Shown here: piece after piece, positions 16,848 through 25,818 of the stretch | Position numbering within the stretch: the stretch's first letter is position 1 | Layout: each line of letters starts with the position of its first letter | DNA from: SZAS-18 sp038322235 | GTDB taxonomy: Bacteria > Verrucomicrobiota > Verrucomicrobiia > Chthoniobacterales > SZAS-18 | Direction: 5' to 3' | Assembly: GCA_038322235.1 (NCBI GenBank) | Contig: JBBQFQ010000021.1 | Location: 14,559-78,558, forward strand | Length of the DNA stretch: 64,000 bases | Position numbers and translations under genes: made by a program | The notes under the pieces: generated by a model | The model's input: only the letters and a program-made list of their open reading frames with translations | What the model was told of the DNA's origin: nothing | The model's database searches: none

Positions 16848-19385
16848 TCAGGGCACCTGGTAGACCTCGACCAGCGCGACGCCGCTGCTGTTGTTCTTTC
16901 CGCGGACGATCCCGGTATAGATACCCTTCGGCAGCGTGATGAGGATCGCACACTCGCGGTCATCCGTTGGGGCGAGGCCGGTCGCCTGAATGCTCGCCTG
17001 CTGGGTGTCTTTCCAGTTGTCATTCGTCGCGAGGATCGCGCCCGTGCCATCATGCAACTCCAGCACCGGATCGAGCAACGGTCCCGGAACGCCCGAGGCG
17101 GCGAGGGAGGGGCCGATCGCCCGGACCAAGACCTTCACCGACCCGCTCTCATTCACGCCGAGGCCCGCGCCGATGACGAAGCCACCGATCATGACATTGT
17201 CGCCGGTTTCGACGCGGCCGCGCGAGCTGATGTTGATCAGCCGCGAGTTGGCTCCGGTCGCAAGATCGTAGACCTCCACGAGCGCCACGCCGGTCGTCCC
17301 GCCCGACCCGCGGACGATTCCCGTGTAGATCCCGGGTGCGAGGGTGATCACGATCGCTGATTCCCGATCGTCCGTCGGGGCGAAGGGCGTCCCCTGGATC
17401 TCGGCTGCCTGGCTCGAGCGCCAGTTGTCATTCGAGGCGATGAGCGCGCTCACCTGATTGTACAATTCCAACACCGGATCGGCGAGGACGCCCGGGACGC
17501 CGGCGGCCGCGAGGGAGGGGCCAATGGCGCGAACGATCACGCGCTTTGGCTCGCTGCCCCCGATGACGAAGCCTCCGATCAGGACGTTGTCGCCGGTTTG
17601 CGTACGGAGTCGGGTGGAGACATTGAGCGGACGCCCGCTCCGAACCACCGAGGCGACATCGTTCGGATCGGTGCCAGAGCGGAATTCCGAGAGGTTGTCT
17701 TCGCCGTCGCGGTCGGCATCGCCGGCCGGTCCGCCGGTGGCTGGATTTGAAATTTGCGCCAGCGAAAGGTGCGCCGCCTGCCAGCTTGGGAAATCGAACT
17801 GCGGCGCCACGCCCACCCGCGCGACAAACGGATCCGGATTGCCGGTGCGCGTGTCCACCCAGACGGGAATGGCCGGCACATTCGCATTCACGGCGGGCGC
17901 GATCGCGAGATAGTCCCCGAGCATGTAGCCGTTGCTGGTGAGGGGCGCGACGCTCACGTCGCTGGACTCAGAAGTGATCCGGAGATTCGGCTGCCAGGTG
18001 GCACCCCCATCAAAAGACTGCGCGAGGTAGAGATTGACCAGCAGGGTGGAATTTGGGTTGTCGCGCCGGTCGTAGAACGAGACGCTCAGGTTCTGCCCGT
18101 TCGCCGACGCCGCGATCGCCGCGTTGAACACTCCGGTGCTCGCCGGGTTGTCGGACACGGGAATCGGCGTGCTCCACGTCGCCCCGGCATCGGTCGACTT
18201 CGTGAACATGATCCGCGGCGCCCCGGCGTTCTGCGCCGTGTAGGCGACGTAAAGGTTCGCCCCCGTTTGATCGCCGCTTGCGGAAGGGAGAAACGGGCCG
18301 CTGCGGATGCTCGGCTCGCGGTATTCGAGCGCGTTCGCGATCCGGACCGGCGCGCCAAAGGTTGCGCCGCCGTCGTTGGAGACGACGACCTCCAACCGCT
18401 CGTCGTTCGCGTTCAGGCCGAAGTTCCAATACACGATCGCGAGCCGGCCGTCGGGTAGGAAAACCGGTTGAGAACCCTGGGCGTTGGTCAAGTTGTTGTG
18501 CACGAAAACCAGCGGCGACCAAGTCAGTCCGGCGTCATCACTGAAGCTCAGGACGATGGGCGAAACGGTGTCCGAGGAGAAGAGCGTGAAGGTCACGACG
18601 AGGCGCCCCGCGTGCGGCGTGCCGGGAAACGGATTCACGGCGATCCAGTTCTTGTCCGCCGTGAAGTTCGCGCCCGTTACGGTCGCGGCCGGGGGGCGAT
18701 ACACCACCACCGGGGGACCGAAGGATTGGCCAAGATCGGTGGAGCGACTCACCACGACGTCGGCGCCCACGTCGAATCCGTTGGCATCGACCGCGGTGAG
18801 GGTATTCAGGAAGATCCGGCCACTGCCGTCGATCGCAGCTACGGGATCGGTCGCGCGGAAATATGGGCCACCGGAGGATTGCGTGAGACCCGGGATGAGC
18901 GCGCGCGTCCAGCTGAGCCCGCCGTCGCGGCTGATCGAGTAGCCGCAATCGAGCGCGCCGCCATTGGTGGCGAACCGCCCCTCCTGAAACGTAGCCGCGA
19001 GAAAGTCCGCATTCACCGGCGAGCGGACGATATGCGGCTCCGCCTGCGCCCGTTGATTCGCCGGCAGGGCGACTGGGTCATCGCCGAGGCGGAGGTTTCC
19101 GGCGATGCGCGGGTCCACCGCGAAAGAGGTCGTCGCATCGATGGCCGCGTTCGGCCGCAGGGCGCGAGCCGGATTCGCGGTCACGAGGTCGCCGTCCCGA
19201 TCGAGCAGGCTCAGCAGGCCGGACGACAGGCGCCGGAGCGGTACGTTTCGCAGCGCGACGGGCAGACGATCCCGATCGACTTCCGGCTTGGGCCGTCCGG
19301 CCGCCGGCGTCGGCGGGTTTTCCACGCCCAAAACGCTGCTGGCGGTCAATCCAACCAACAGAAGAACCACCGCGAATCGCGTCAT
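16848..19385 (-). CDS. Secreted BNR/sialidase-like repeat protein with two C-terminal RAIGPSL modules
   Basis: An 845-residue protein with signal peptide MTRFAVVLLLVGLTASSVLG. The body (about residues 80-550) contains repeated Asp-box (BNR) motifs such as SRDGGLSWTRA, SDDAGLTWSPL, STDAGATWSTP and SFDGGATWQPN, the hallmark of a sialidase-like beta-propeller. A calcium-binding type repeat follows (GDADRDGEDNLSEFRSGTDP). Then come two tandem modules of about 105 residues, each containing TGDNVxIGGFVIG, VRAIGPSLAA, NDNW, DDRE and a GIYTGIVRG...GVALVEVY ending. No sialidase catalytic set is evident, so it is probably a carbohydrate- or surface-binding protein. The start at 19385 is chosen for the signal peptide. 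Confidence 0.8.
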   Translation of the reverse strand: MTRFAVVLLLVGLTASSVLGVENPPTPAAGRPKPEVDRDRLPVALRNVPLRRLSSGLLSLLDRDGDLVTANPARALRPNAAIDATTSFAVDPRIAGNLRLGDDPVALPANQRAQAEPHIVRSPVNADFLAATFQEGRFATNGGALDCGYSISRDGGLSWTRALIPGLTQSSGGPYFRATDPVAAIDGSGRIFLNTLTAVDANGFDVGADVVVSRSTDLGQSFGPPVVVYRPPAATVTGANFTADKNWIAVNPFPGTPHAGRLVVTFTLFSSDTVSPIVLSFSDDAGLTWSPLVFVHNNLTNAQGSQPVFLPDGRLAIVYWNFGLNANDERLEVVVSNDGGATFGAPVRIANALEYREPSIRSGPFLPSASGDQTGANLYVAYTAQNAGAPRIMFTKSTDAGATWSTPIPVSDNPASTGVFNAAIAASANGQNLSVSFYDRRDNPNSTLLVNLYLAQSFDGGATWQPNLRITSESSDVSVAPLTSNGYMLGDYLAIAPAVNANVPAIPVWVDTRTGNPDPFVARVGVAPQFDFPSWQAAHLSLAQISNPATGGPAGDADRDGEDNLSEFRSGTDPNDVASVVRSGRPLNVSTRLRTQTGDNVLIGGFVIGGSEPKRVIVRAIGPSLAAAGVPGVLADPVLELYNQVSALIASNDNWRSSQAAEIQGTPFAPTDDRESAIVITLAPGIYTGIVRGSGGTTGVALVEVYDLATGANSRLINISSRGRVETGDNVMIGGFVIGAGLGVNESGSVKVLVRAIGPSLAASGVPGPLLDPVLELHDGTGAILATNDNWKDTQQASIQATGLAPTDDRECAILITLPKGIYTGIVRGKNNSSGVALVEVYQVP

Positions 19386-19629
19386 GGGAAACCTGCTCGC
19401 CGAAGGCGGGGAGGGAGACAAGCCGGAACCGCCCATCGGATCGGGGAAAGACCCCGCCAATCCTGCTTCATTGCCCGCCGAAAATTGAACATTTCGGCGC
19501 TGGCTCCGTCCATTTCGGCGCGCGCGGCCACTCCGGCCGTTCGAAAAACCTTGTTGCTTCCACCTGCCGCGGAATAGCTTCCTGCAACGCTCGCATCACC
19601 GCTGAGCCACCCCACCTGACCTCCTCCTC

Positions 19630-20706
19630 ATGGCACTCTTCGACTTCATCAAAGGCCAGTTCATCGACGTCATCGATTTTCTCGACGACTCGCGGGACAC
19701 ACTCTCCTACCGCTTCCCGGATAACGACCACGAGATCAAGAACGGCGCGCAACTCATCGTGCGCGAGTCGCAGGTCGCACAGTTCGTCTACCTCGGGGAA
19801 TTCGGTGACTGCTTCAAGCCGGGCAAGCACACGCTCGCGACGGAGAACATCCCCATCCTGACCTCGCTCAAAAGCTGGAAGTTCGCCTTCAACTCACCCT
19901 TCAAGGCGGACGTCTACTACGTCACCACCCGCGTCTTCACCGGAAACAAGTGGGGCACCGCAAACCCGATCATGATGCGGGATGCCGACTTCGGCATCGT
20001 CCGGGCGCGCGCCTACGGCACCTACGACTTCAAGATCACCGATCCCCCCAAGTTCCTCAAGGAAGTCGCCGGAACCGACGAGCATTTCCGGCTCGACGAA
20101 TTTTCCGACGTCATGCGCTCGCGGATGGTCAGCGTCTTCAGCGAGGCGCTGGCGAAGGCGAAGGTCCCCGTGCTCGACGTGGCGATGCGCTACTCCGAGC
20201 TCGGTGAGGCGCTCATGCCGATCATCAACCCGGCGTTCACGGAGAAGTATGGTCTCGAGATGACGAGCTTCGTGATCGAGAACGTCTCCGTTCCGCCCGA
20301 AGTCGAGGCGGCGATCGACAAGCGCTCCAGCATGGGCGCGATCGGCAACCTGAACGACTACGTGAAGTTCCAGATGGCCGAAGGCATGGGCAAGGGTGGC
20401 GACGGTGGCGTTGGCGCGATCGGTGCGCAGATGGCCGTCGGCATGCAGGTCGCCCAGAGCATGATCAACCCGGCCGCGTTCACGCCGCCGCCGGTTCCGC
20501 CCGCTGGTGCGCCCGCCGCGCCCGCGGCTGCTCCCGCGGCCGCCGGACTTCCGGAACTCCTGACGCCCGCCCAGGCGGCGCAGACGCTGGGCGTTTCCGA
20601 AGAGGACGTGCTCGCCAGTCTCACCGATGGCTCGCTCAAGGGGAAGAAGATCGGCGCCTCCTGGCGCATCACCCGCAAGGCGCTGGACGAGTTCCTGAGC
20701 GCATGA
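19630..20706 (+). CDS. SPFH-domain protein with C-terminal excisionase-type HTH
   Basis: A 358-residue cytoplasmic protein of the YdjI-like virion-core/SPFH group: MALFDFIKGQFIDVIDF, then QLIVRESQVAQFVYLGEFGD, then a band-7-like core ending around residue 250 (SFVIENVSVPPEVEAAIDKRSSMG). A Gly- and Pro/Ala-rich linker follows. The last 50 residues read LLTPAQAAQTLGVSEEDVL...GKKIGASWRITRKALDEFL, an excisionase/MerR-type helix-turn-helix. That module is the odd part: relatives more often end in a zinc ribbon. The next gene encodes the zinc ribbons, and the stop codon overlaps an in-frame ATG (ATGA) of that frame. Confidence 0.8.
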   Translation: MALFDFIKGQFIDVIDFLDDSRDTLSYRFPDNDHEIKNGAQLIVRESQVAQFVYLGEFGDCFKPGKHTLATENIPILTSLKSWKFAFNSPFKADVYYVTTRVFTGNKWGTANPIMMRDADFGIVRARAYGTYDFKITDPPKFLKEVAGTDEHFRLDEFSDVMRSRMVSVFSEALAKAKVPVLDVAMRYSELGEALMPIINPAFTEKYGLEMTSFVIENVSVPPEVEAAIDKRSSMGAIGNLNDYVKFQMAEGMGKGGDGGVGAIGAQMAVGMQVAQSMINPAAFTPPPVPPAGAPAAPAAAPAAAGLPELLTPAQAAQTLGVSEEDVLASLTDGSLKGKKIGASWRITRKALDEFLSA

Positions 20707-20786
20707 TTCATCCCGTCGCCGCGCGGCGTCCTTCCGGGGCGCCGCGCGGGCGGCATTTTCGTCCTCTCCCGCTGATTTTTTGCTCC

Positions 20787-21944
20787 ATGGCCGACGCTGA
20801 GCCCCCTCCTTTCGCGCGTCCCACCGCGGATGAGCCCCAGCCCCTTCACGCGAAGAGCAAATTTGCCTGCCCGGTCTGCGGCGGCGAAGCCCAGTGGAAC
20901 CCAAAGAAGCAGGCGCTCGTCTGCGCCTACTGCGGGGCGGAATCGGCCGCGAAACTCGATCAAACCACGGGTCAGGCGGAGGAGCACGATCTCGCGGCGG
21001 CCCTGCAGAACATCCCCGACAGCGACCGCGGCTGGGGCACCGCGAAAAAGACGGTGCAGTGCCAGCACTGCAAGGCGATCTCCGTGTTCCCGCCGGAGCG
21101 CGTCTCCCAGCGGTGCGATTTCTGCGGTTCGACCTCGCTCATTCCGTATGAGCAGGAGAAGCCGCCGATCAGTCCGGAGAGCCTCCTGCCGTTCAAGGTG
21201 CATGAAGGGCAGGCGCGGGACATCGTCCGGAAGTGGTACGGAGAGGTCTGGTTCGCCCCGGATCGCCTCAAAAAGGCCGCCCTCACGGACACGGTGAAGG
21301 GCTATTATCTCCCGTACTGGACCTTCGATTCCCAGGTCCATTGTCCGTGGCAGGCGGAGGCCGGCTTCCATTATTACGAGACCGAGAGCTACACGGACAA
21401 CGATGGGGAACGGCAGACGCGCCAGGTGCAGCGTACCCGCTGGGAATACGCCTGCGGCACGGTGGACCACTTTTTTGACGATGAGCTGGTCGCGGCGTCG
21501 AAAGGCGTGCCGCTCGAGTTACTCCGCCAAATCGAGCCGTTTCCGACGACCACCGATCTCGTAAAATACGATCCCGGTTTTCTCTCCGGTTGGGTTGTCG
21601 AGCAATACCAGATCGACCTCGTCTCTGCGGCGCAGAAGGCCCGGGCGATGATGACCGACGAACTTCAGACGATGTGCGGCCAGCAGGTTCCGGGCGATAC
21701 CTATCGGAACCTCAGTCTCGCGCCCGAGTTCGCGGCCGACACCTTCAAGCATCTGCTGCTGCCGCTCTGGATGCTGTCGTACAACTACAACGGAACCGCC
21801 CACCAGGTCGTGATCAACGGCTACACCGGCGCTGTCGCCGGCAAGTACCCGAAGAGCTGGGTGAAGATCACTCTCCTTGTGGTCGCCATCCTCATTGTGA
21901 TTTTGATCATCGCGTCGCTGGCGGGAAAGAGTAAGCGGCGGTGA
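20787..21944 (+). CDS. Zinc-ribbon protein with C-terminal membrane anchor
   Basis: A 385-residue protein. Two zinc ribbons lie near the N-terminus: CPVCGG...CAYCGAES, and CQHCKAI...CDFCGSTS. A large soluble region contains LLPFKVHEGQARDIVRKWYGEVWFAPDRLKK and YLPYWTFDSQVHCPWQAEAG. The C-terminus is one membrane helix (ITLLVVAILIVILIIASLAG) ending in KSKRR. I chose the ATG at 20787. The ATG at 20703, overlapping the previous stop, would add 28 residues of low-quality sequence. Coupling to the SPFH gene implies a joint role at the membrane. Its biochemical function is unknown. Confidence 0.75.
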   Translation: MADAEPPPFARPTADEPQPLHAKSKFACPVCGGEAQWNPKKQALVCAYCGAESAAKLDQTTGQAEEHDLAAALQNIPDSDRGWGTAKKTVQCQHCKAISVFPPERVSQRCDFCGSTSLIPYEQEKPPISPESLLPFKVHEGQARDIVRKWYGEVWFAPDRLKKAALTDTVKGYYLPYWTFDSQVHCPWQAEAGFHYYETESYTDNDGERQTRQVQRTRWEYACGTVDHFFDDELVAASKGVPLELLRQIEPFPTTTDLVKYDPGFLSGWVVEQYQIDLVSAAQKARAMMTDELQTMCGQQVPGDTYRNLSLAPEFAADTFKHLLLPLWMLSYNYNGTAHQVVINGYTGAVAGKYPKSWVKITLLVVAILIVILIIASLAGKSKRR

Positions 21945-22056
21945 GGCGCAGAATCAAAACGTCGGCGCGGAGTGATGAGACGGATTCGTTCCCACCGCGG
22001 GAGGGCTGCGCTCCGCCCCGCCGCACGTCCTTCGGCGCTGAAGAACCCACCGCCCC

Positions 22057-22641
22057 TTACCGCCCCGCGGTGAAAATCCGGGCTGATCCTTCGAGCGGAT
22101 CGCGTTTTATCCAGGTGTACTCGCGGTCCTTGGTCACGCGAAAGCAGGTGATCCGCCCACTTGAGCGCCACGGGTCGAGCAGGATCCCTTCTTCAAACGG
22201 GCGTCCCTTCGCCGTGACGACCACCGAGTTGTGCTCGTTGAATTTTCCAAGGAACGCGACGCCCCAATGGAAATCGAACGTCTTCGGCTTCACGGGTTCG
22301 AGGGCCTTCGCCATGTCCCAGGTCCACTGCCAGCAGAGTCCGCGCGGACGGAGACCGAAATTGACGAGCAGGTTGTGCTCGGCCGGGCCCATGTTCACTT
22401 GATATTTTTCCGCCAGTTCCGCTCCGCACCGCACCGCGGCATCGGCGATTCGGCGGGCCTCCGCGGGATCGCCCTCCGGCACGAGCTTCATGATGGCTTC
22501 GGCCACGCGCGTGATATTTGGCTCCTCCGAGGGAGCCAGGACGACGCGGCCGTCAGCATCGCGGCGAATGGCGGGCCGGTCGGCGCAGGCACCGAGAGTC
22601 AGAAGAGCGAGTCCGAGGAAGGAAAGCAGCAGGCGGGGCAT
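22057..22641 (-). CDS. Lipoprotein, function unknown
   Basis: A 194-residue protein with signal peptide and lipobox (MPRLLLSFLGLALLTLGAC). The mature part has several Trp/Cys/His positions that look conserved: LCWQWTWDMAKAL, FDFHWGVAFLG, HNSVVVTAKG and ILLDPWRSSG. The last two resemble the His...Asp arrangement of papain-like or transglutaminase-like folds, with an earlier Cys in GLCW, but this is only a suggestion. The in-frame ATG at 22731 is upstream of an unlikely Arg/Cys-rich leader and is rejected. Confidence 0.65.
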   Translation of the reverse strand: MPRLLLSFLGLALLTLGACADRPAIRRDADGRVVLAPSEEPNITRVAEAIMKLVPEGDPAEARRIADAAVRCGAELAEKYQVNMGPAEHNLLVNFGLRPRGLCWQWTWDMAKALEPVKPKTFDFHWGVAFLGKFNEHNSVVVTAKGRPFEEGILLDPWRSSGRITCFRVTKDREYTWIKRDPLEGSARIFTAGR

Positions 22642-22694
22642 GGGAAAGTTTGTCACAAAAGGCGCGCGCCGGAGAAAGCAACGGAGCGACAAGC

Positions 22695-22737
22695 AAAAAG
22701 CCGGACTGGACCCGCGCAGGCGCGAGTCCAATCCGGC
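22695..22737 (-). terminator. Intrinsic terminator of the 38-residue lipoprotein gene
   Basis: Read on the minus strand, GCCGGATTGGAC (from 22737) pairs with GTCCAGTCCGGC (ending 22700) with one G-U pair. Five T residues (22699-22695) follow immediately. It lies 65 bp past the stop of the small lipoprotein gene. Confidence 0.85.
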
Positions 22738-22802
22738 AAAATCGTTCCTGTCGGGCCAGCGCGGAGGTGAAGCCGGGCAGCACGATCAGGGTTTCGATCG
22801 AA

Positions 22803-22919
22803 TTACTTCGACATGGTCTTGGCGGGCGCCGGGGCGTTTTGGGCGCTCTTGGCACAGGCGCCGAGCCCGAGCGCCGCAGCGGCGAGGGCAACGATCGCGA
22901 TGGATTTGATGGTCTTCAT
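22803..22919 (-). CDS. 38-residue entericidin-like lipoprotein
   Basis: A very short gene whose product begins MKTIKSIAIVALAAAALG, continues to a lipobox LGAC at residues 19-22, and ends in a 16-residue Ala/Pro/Lys-rich tail (AKSAQNAPAPAKTMSK). The size, lipobox and tail are those of entericidin-like membrane lipoproteins. A strong, extended Shine-Dalgarno lies upstream (22931-22945 on the + strand) and an intrinsic terminator downstream, so it is a complete monocistronic unit. Function unknown. Entericidins have been linked to envelope stress. Confidence 0.8.
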   Translation of the reverse strand: MKTIKSIAIVALAAAALGLGACAKSAQNAPAPAKTMSK

Positions 22920-22930
22920 AATAAAATGTT

Positions 22931-22945
22931 TCACCTCCCTTTCTT
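22931..22945 (-). promoter_or_regulatory. Extended Shine-Dalgarno of the small lipoprotein gene
   Basis: On the minus strand this reads AAGAAAGGGAGGTGA. It is complementary to nearly the whole 3' tail of 16S rRNA, with one extra G. It lies 11 nt before the ATG at 22919. Most genes in the window show only weak ribosome binding sites, so this one predicts unusually strong translation. Confidence 0.7.
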
Positions 22946-22970
22946 AGCAGTATGCGACAACAACTCGTCG

Positions 22971-23039
22971 TCATGCCCCATGCACCGCAAGAGTGCAAGG
23001 CGGCATGATGGTCGACTCGCCGGTGGAGGCGGGTTTTTT
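22971..23039 (+). other. Structured segment ending in a terminator-like hairpin with T6
   Basis: On the + strand TCATGCC (22971-22977) pairs with GGCATGA (23002-23008) and encloses TGCAC/GTGCA (22981-22985 with 22993-22997). Then CTCGCC (23016-23021) pairs with GGCGGG (23028-23033), followed by six Ts. No + strand gene ends here, so this could be the 3' part of a small RNA opposite the leader of the 38-residue lipoprotein gene, or simply structure in that leader. Confidence 0.35.
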
Positions 23040-23088
23040 GGCCTAAAGATGCGGCGGAAGAGGCTGAGTGTGCCACCCTCGCGGTTCG

Positions 23089-25419
23089 CTAGAGCGACTG
23101 CACCCCCCGCGGGCGGACCACCCTCGGCGCCGAGACGGTGCTCGCCGTCCCGACCGGCGCCGGACAGATCACCGCGAGCGGTGCCAAGTGCGCCACCCTG
23201 GAGATCGGGGCGATCTGCAAGGTCACCGCGGCGGCGGTCTCGGGACGCGCGGATGGAGCCGCCGGTGCCGCCGGCGAGGCTGGTGCCGATGGTGCCGACG
23301 GAGCTGCCGGGGGTAAGGGCGCGTCCGGGATCGCCGGCGCTTTCTGCGGCTTCGGCGGCCGTGGCACGCGCGGCATCCACGCCTGGACGTTCGCGCCCTC
23401 GTCGCAGCGCGCGAGTTGTTGGATGGCGCTCTTGCGGAGTTTGGCATCCGGATCTTCCCGCGCGATTGACGCGAGCTTGTCGGAAGCGACCTTCGAGCGG
23501 CCAGAGAGGCGGCCGAGCGAGCGGATCACCGATTCCTTGAGCGGAGCACCAGGGCTCGCGTCGTAGATGGCGATGAGCCCGCGCACGGAGTCGTCCGTGC
23601 CGCTTCGGGCGAGGGCTCGCAGCGCGGCCTCTCGGACGCGCGGTGTGGCGGTCGCGACCTTCGCGGCCTCGAGGATGCGGGCCGTCACGGCCGGATTGTC
23701 CTTCTGGCGGCGTCCGAGCGCGTTCAGCGCGGCCTCGCGCGAGGCGTCATCCTTCGCCGACTCCAGCACCCGCAACAGTGCATTGGTCGCGCCCTGACCT
23801 TCGCCGCGGGCGAGCGTATTGATCGACTCTACGCGGACCTCGGAATCCGGATCCTCCAGCGCCGAACGGCTCAGCAGAGCGAGCAGTTCGGGCGTCAGCT
23901 TCCGCATGGGGCGGTCGTCCTCCGTCGTGAACGAGAAGTTGAAGCCGCGCCACTCCTCGGGGAGATTTTCGCGGGCTTCGGCGATGGCATCGACCACCCC
24001 TTCGCGGGCTTCCTGAAGCGATTCCATCACGGACTCGCGCACGCCTTCCTGACCCTCGATCAAGGCTTCGCGGGCGGCTTGGAGCGATTCCATCACGCCG
24101 TCGCGGACCTCGTCCCCGATTGAGCGCACCCGGTCCCGCGTGAGACGGGCGGCATCTCGGGCGGACCTGGCCGCGTCGCGCTCGGCGCGGGCGGCATCGC
24201 GGTCGGTTCGCGGGATGACCGGAGCCGATGGGGCCGGCGCTTCAGTCTGCGCGATCAGCAGGCTCGAGAGTCCGGGTCCGGGGCTGGCCTCCGGGAGCGC
24301 GGCCCACGCGTGGTGCAGACCAAAGGTCGTCAGAGCGAAGACGCCCATCGCCAGCGCGACCGGGCGCCACGCGGCGCGCGGACTGCCGGAGCGTTCGGCG
24401 CGGGCGAGGATGGCCTCCACCCGACGGAAGAGGTTCGACTTCGTTCCGGCGGCCATCCCGGGCGCGAGGAGCGCGGCCGGTGACTCGAGGCGCAGACCCG
24501 CGATCTTGGTCAGGCAGCGGGCATAGATTTTCGTCCGGCTAGTCTCGCTCAGGACGCGGTCATCGCAGGCCATCTCACACGCCAGGCTCGCCTCGCGAGC
24601 GATGATGCCGGTCGTCGGCAGCGGCCAGAGGATCGCTTCGAGGACGCGCTGGACGAGCTGCGTCCAGTCGTCTCGGCGCTGAAGGTGCGCCACCTCGTGG
24701 CGGATGACGTGGGCGATCTCGTCCTCGTTGAGCTCGGACGCGAGATCGAGTGGCAGCAGGACGCAGGGTGCCCCGAGTCCCGCCGCGACCGGCGTGCGCA
24801 CCCGGGCCGAAGCGAGAATGGCGATCCGGCGGCTCCCGGCGTTGAGCGTGCGCGGGACGGCTGCTTGCAGGTCGGGCGGCAGCGCGACCGCCTCCCGCTT
24901 GAGGCGACGCAGCCCGCGGATTTGCCAGGCGATTCGAGCGAGCTGCGCGATCGCGCCCGCCGCCCAGCCGACGGCGAGCAATACGGTCAGGATCGACCAC
25001 GCCACGCGGAGCGGTTGCAGGGTCGCGATGCTCGTCTGCGGCGCAATCGAGGGCACAAACGCCCCTTCGTTCGAGACCGTGGAATGCGGCAGGGCGAGGG
25101 AAACCCGGGGAGTCGCTTCGTCATCGGCATCGTCGAGGCCGGCGGCGGCGGAACTCGCAATCGCGTTCCCTGTGCGCACCGCCGTCGCGGTCGGGCTCTT
25201 GCCGCGGAAGGACGCAAAGGTGGCAGTCGCGAGCCAGAGGGCGGTCGCGGCCAGGGCGGCGGACCAAAGCGCGAAGCGGGTCGCGGCGTTCCAGTCGCGT
25301 TTTGAGCGGAGCAGCGCCCAGACGCCCGCGCCGAGGAGCGCGGAGACGGTGAGGGCACCGAGGTAGAGTGCCGCCGAATGTTGGGCGGCGGATTCGAGGG
25401 TGTCGATCCAGGTCTTCAT
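23089..25419 (-). CDS. BlaR1-type M56 metallopeptidase with coiled coil and HEAT repeats
   Basis: A 776-residue membrane protein. Membrane helices occur near residues 15-37, 48-70, 140-162 and around 355. The M56 zinc motif HEVAH is at 241-245 within EIAHVIRHEVAHLQRRDDW, followed by ACEMACDDRVL, as in BlaR1/MecR1. In place of the beta-lactam sensor domain there is a charged coiled coil with repeated RDAARxxRD units (about residues 405-440) and EARE/QEAREGV repeats to about 500. HEAT-type repeats follow (about 530-690), then a Pro/Ala-rich tail. It overlaps the BlaI-type repressor gene by 4 bp (ATGA), so it is translationally coupled. The family cleaves or triggers cleavage of the partner repressor. 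The signal here is not beta-lactam by sequence. Confidence 0.85.
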   Translation of the reverse strand: MKTWIDTLESAAQHSAALYLGALTVSALLGAGVWALLRSKRDWNAATRFALWSAALAATALWLATATFASFRGKSPTATAVRTGNAIASSAAAGLDDADDEATPRVSLALPHSTVSNEGAFVPSIAPQTSIATLQPLRVAWSILTVLLAVGWAAGAIAQLARIAWQIRGLRRLKREAVALPPDLQAAVPRTLNAGSRRIAILASARVRTPVAAGLGAPCVLLPLDLASELNEDEIAHVIRHEVAHLQRRDDWTQLVQRVLEAILWPLPTTGIIAREASLACEMACDDRVLSETSRTKIYARCLTKIAGLRLESPAALLAPGMAAGTKSNLFRRVEAILARAERSGSPRAAWRPVALAMGVFALTTFGLHHAWAALPEASPGPGLSSLLIAQTEAPAPSAPVIPRTDRDAARAERDAARSARDAARLTRDRVRSIGDEVRDGVMESLQAAREALIEGQEGVRESVMESLQEAREGVVDAIAEARENLPEEWRGFNFSFTTEDDRPMRKLTPELLALLSRSALEDPDSEVRVESINTLARGEGQGATNALLRVLESAKDDASREAALNALGRRQKDNPAVTARILEAAKVATATPRVREAALRALARSGTDDSVRGLIAIYDASPGAPLKESVIRSLGRLSGRSKVASDKLASIAREDPDAKLRKSAIQQLARCDEGANVQAWMPRVPRPPKPQKAPAIPDAPLPPAAPSAPSAPASPAAPAAPSARPETAAAVTLQIAPISRVAHLAPLAVICPAPVGTASTVSAPRVVRPRGVQSL

Positions 25420-25817
25420 TTCGTGGTCTCCTTCGCGTCTTCCTGATGTTGTTCGATGAGTTCTTGCAGGCGGGAAAGTTCGTCGGCGTCGACGTCGTCG
25501 TGCTCGAGCAGATTCTGGAGCAGTAGCTCCGGCTGATTGTCGAAGAACCGCCGCATCACCTGGCGGAGCGCGCTGCGCTGGGCGGCCGATTGATCGACGA
25601 GCGGCGCGTACACGAACGCCGCGCCTTCCTTCTCATGGCCCACGTAGCCCTTGCGCTCGAGAATGCGGAGGGTCGTGAGCACCGTGCTGTAGCTCAGATC
25701 GTAGTTCCGCTTCAATGCGTCCACGATTTCCTGCACGGTCGCGCGCCCGCGTTTCCACAAGACCTGCATGGGTCTCAACTCGGCTTCGGTCAGCGTATCG
25801 GAGGTCGGTCGGGCCAT
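25416..25817 (-). CDS. BlaI/MecI/CopY-family repressor
   Basis: A 133-residue winged-helix repressor at full family length. It opens DTLTEAELRPMQVLWKRGRATVQEIVDAL, and YSTVLTTLRILERKGYVGHEKEGAAFVYAPL is the recognition helix plus wing shared by BlaI, MecI and CopY. The C-terminal dimerisation part follows (LRQVMRRFFDNQPELLLQNLLE). It is co-transcribed with and overlaps the downstream M56 peptidase gene. Two near-identical inverted sequence blocks lie directly upstream (25819-25834 and 25876-25891), making autoregulation likely. Confidence 0.92.
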   Translation of the reverse strand: MARPTSDTLTEAELRPMQVLWKRGRATVQEIVDALKRNYDLSYSTVLTTLRILERKGYVGHEKEGAAFVYAPLVDQSAAQRSALRQVMRRFFDNQPELLLQNLLEHDDVDADELSRLQELIEQHQEDAKETTK

Positions 25818-25818
25818 C

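Noticed and set aside
20703..20786. Extended start of the zinc-ribbon gene overlapping the SPFH stop (ATGA)
   Set aside because: The added residues (MIHPVAARRPSGAPRG...) look non-coding. I kept the ATG at 20787, though the overlap could still matter for coupling.
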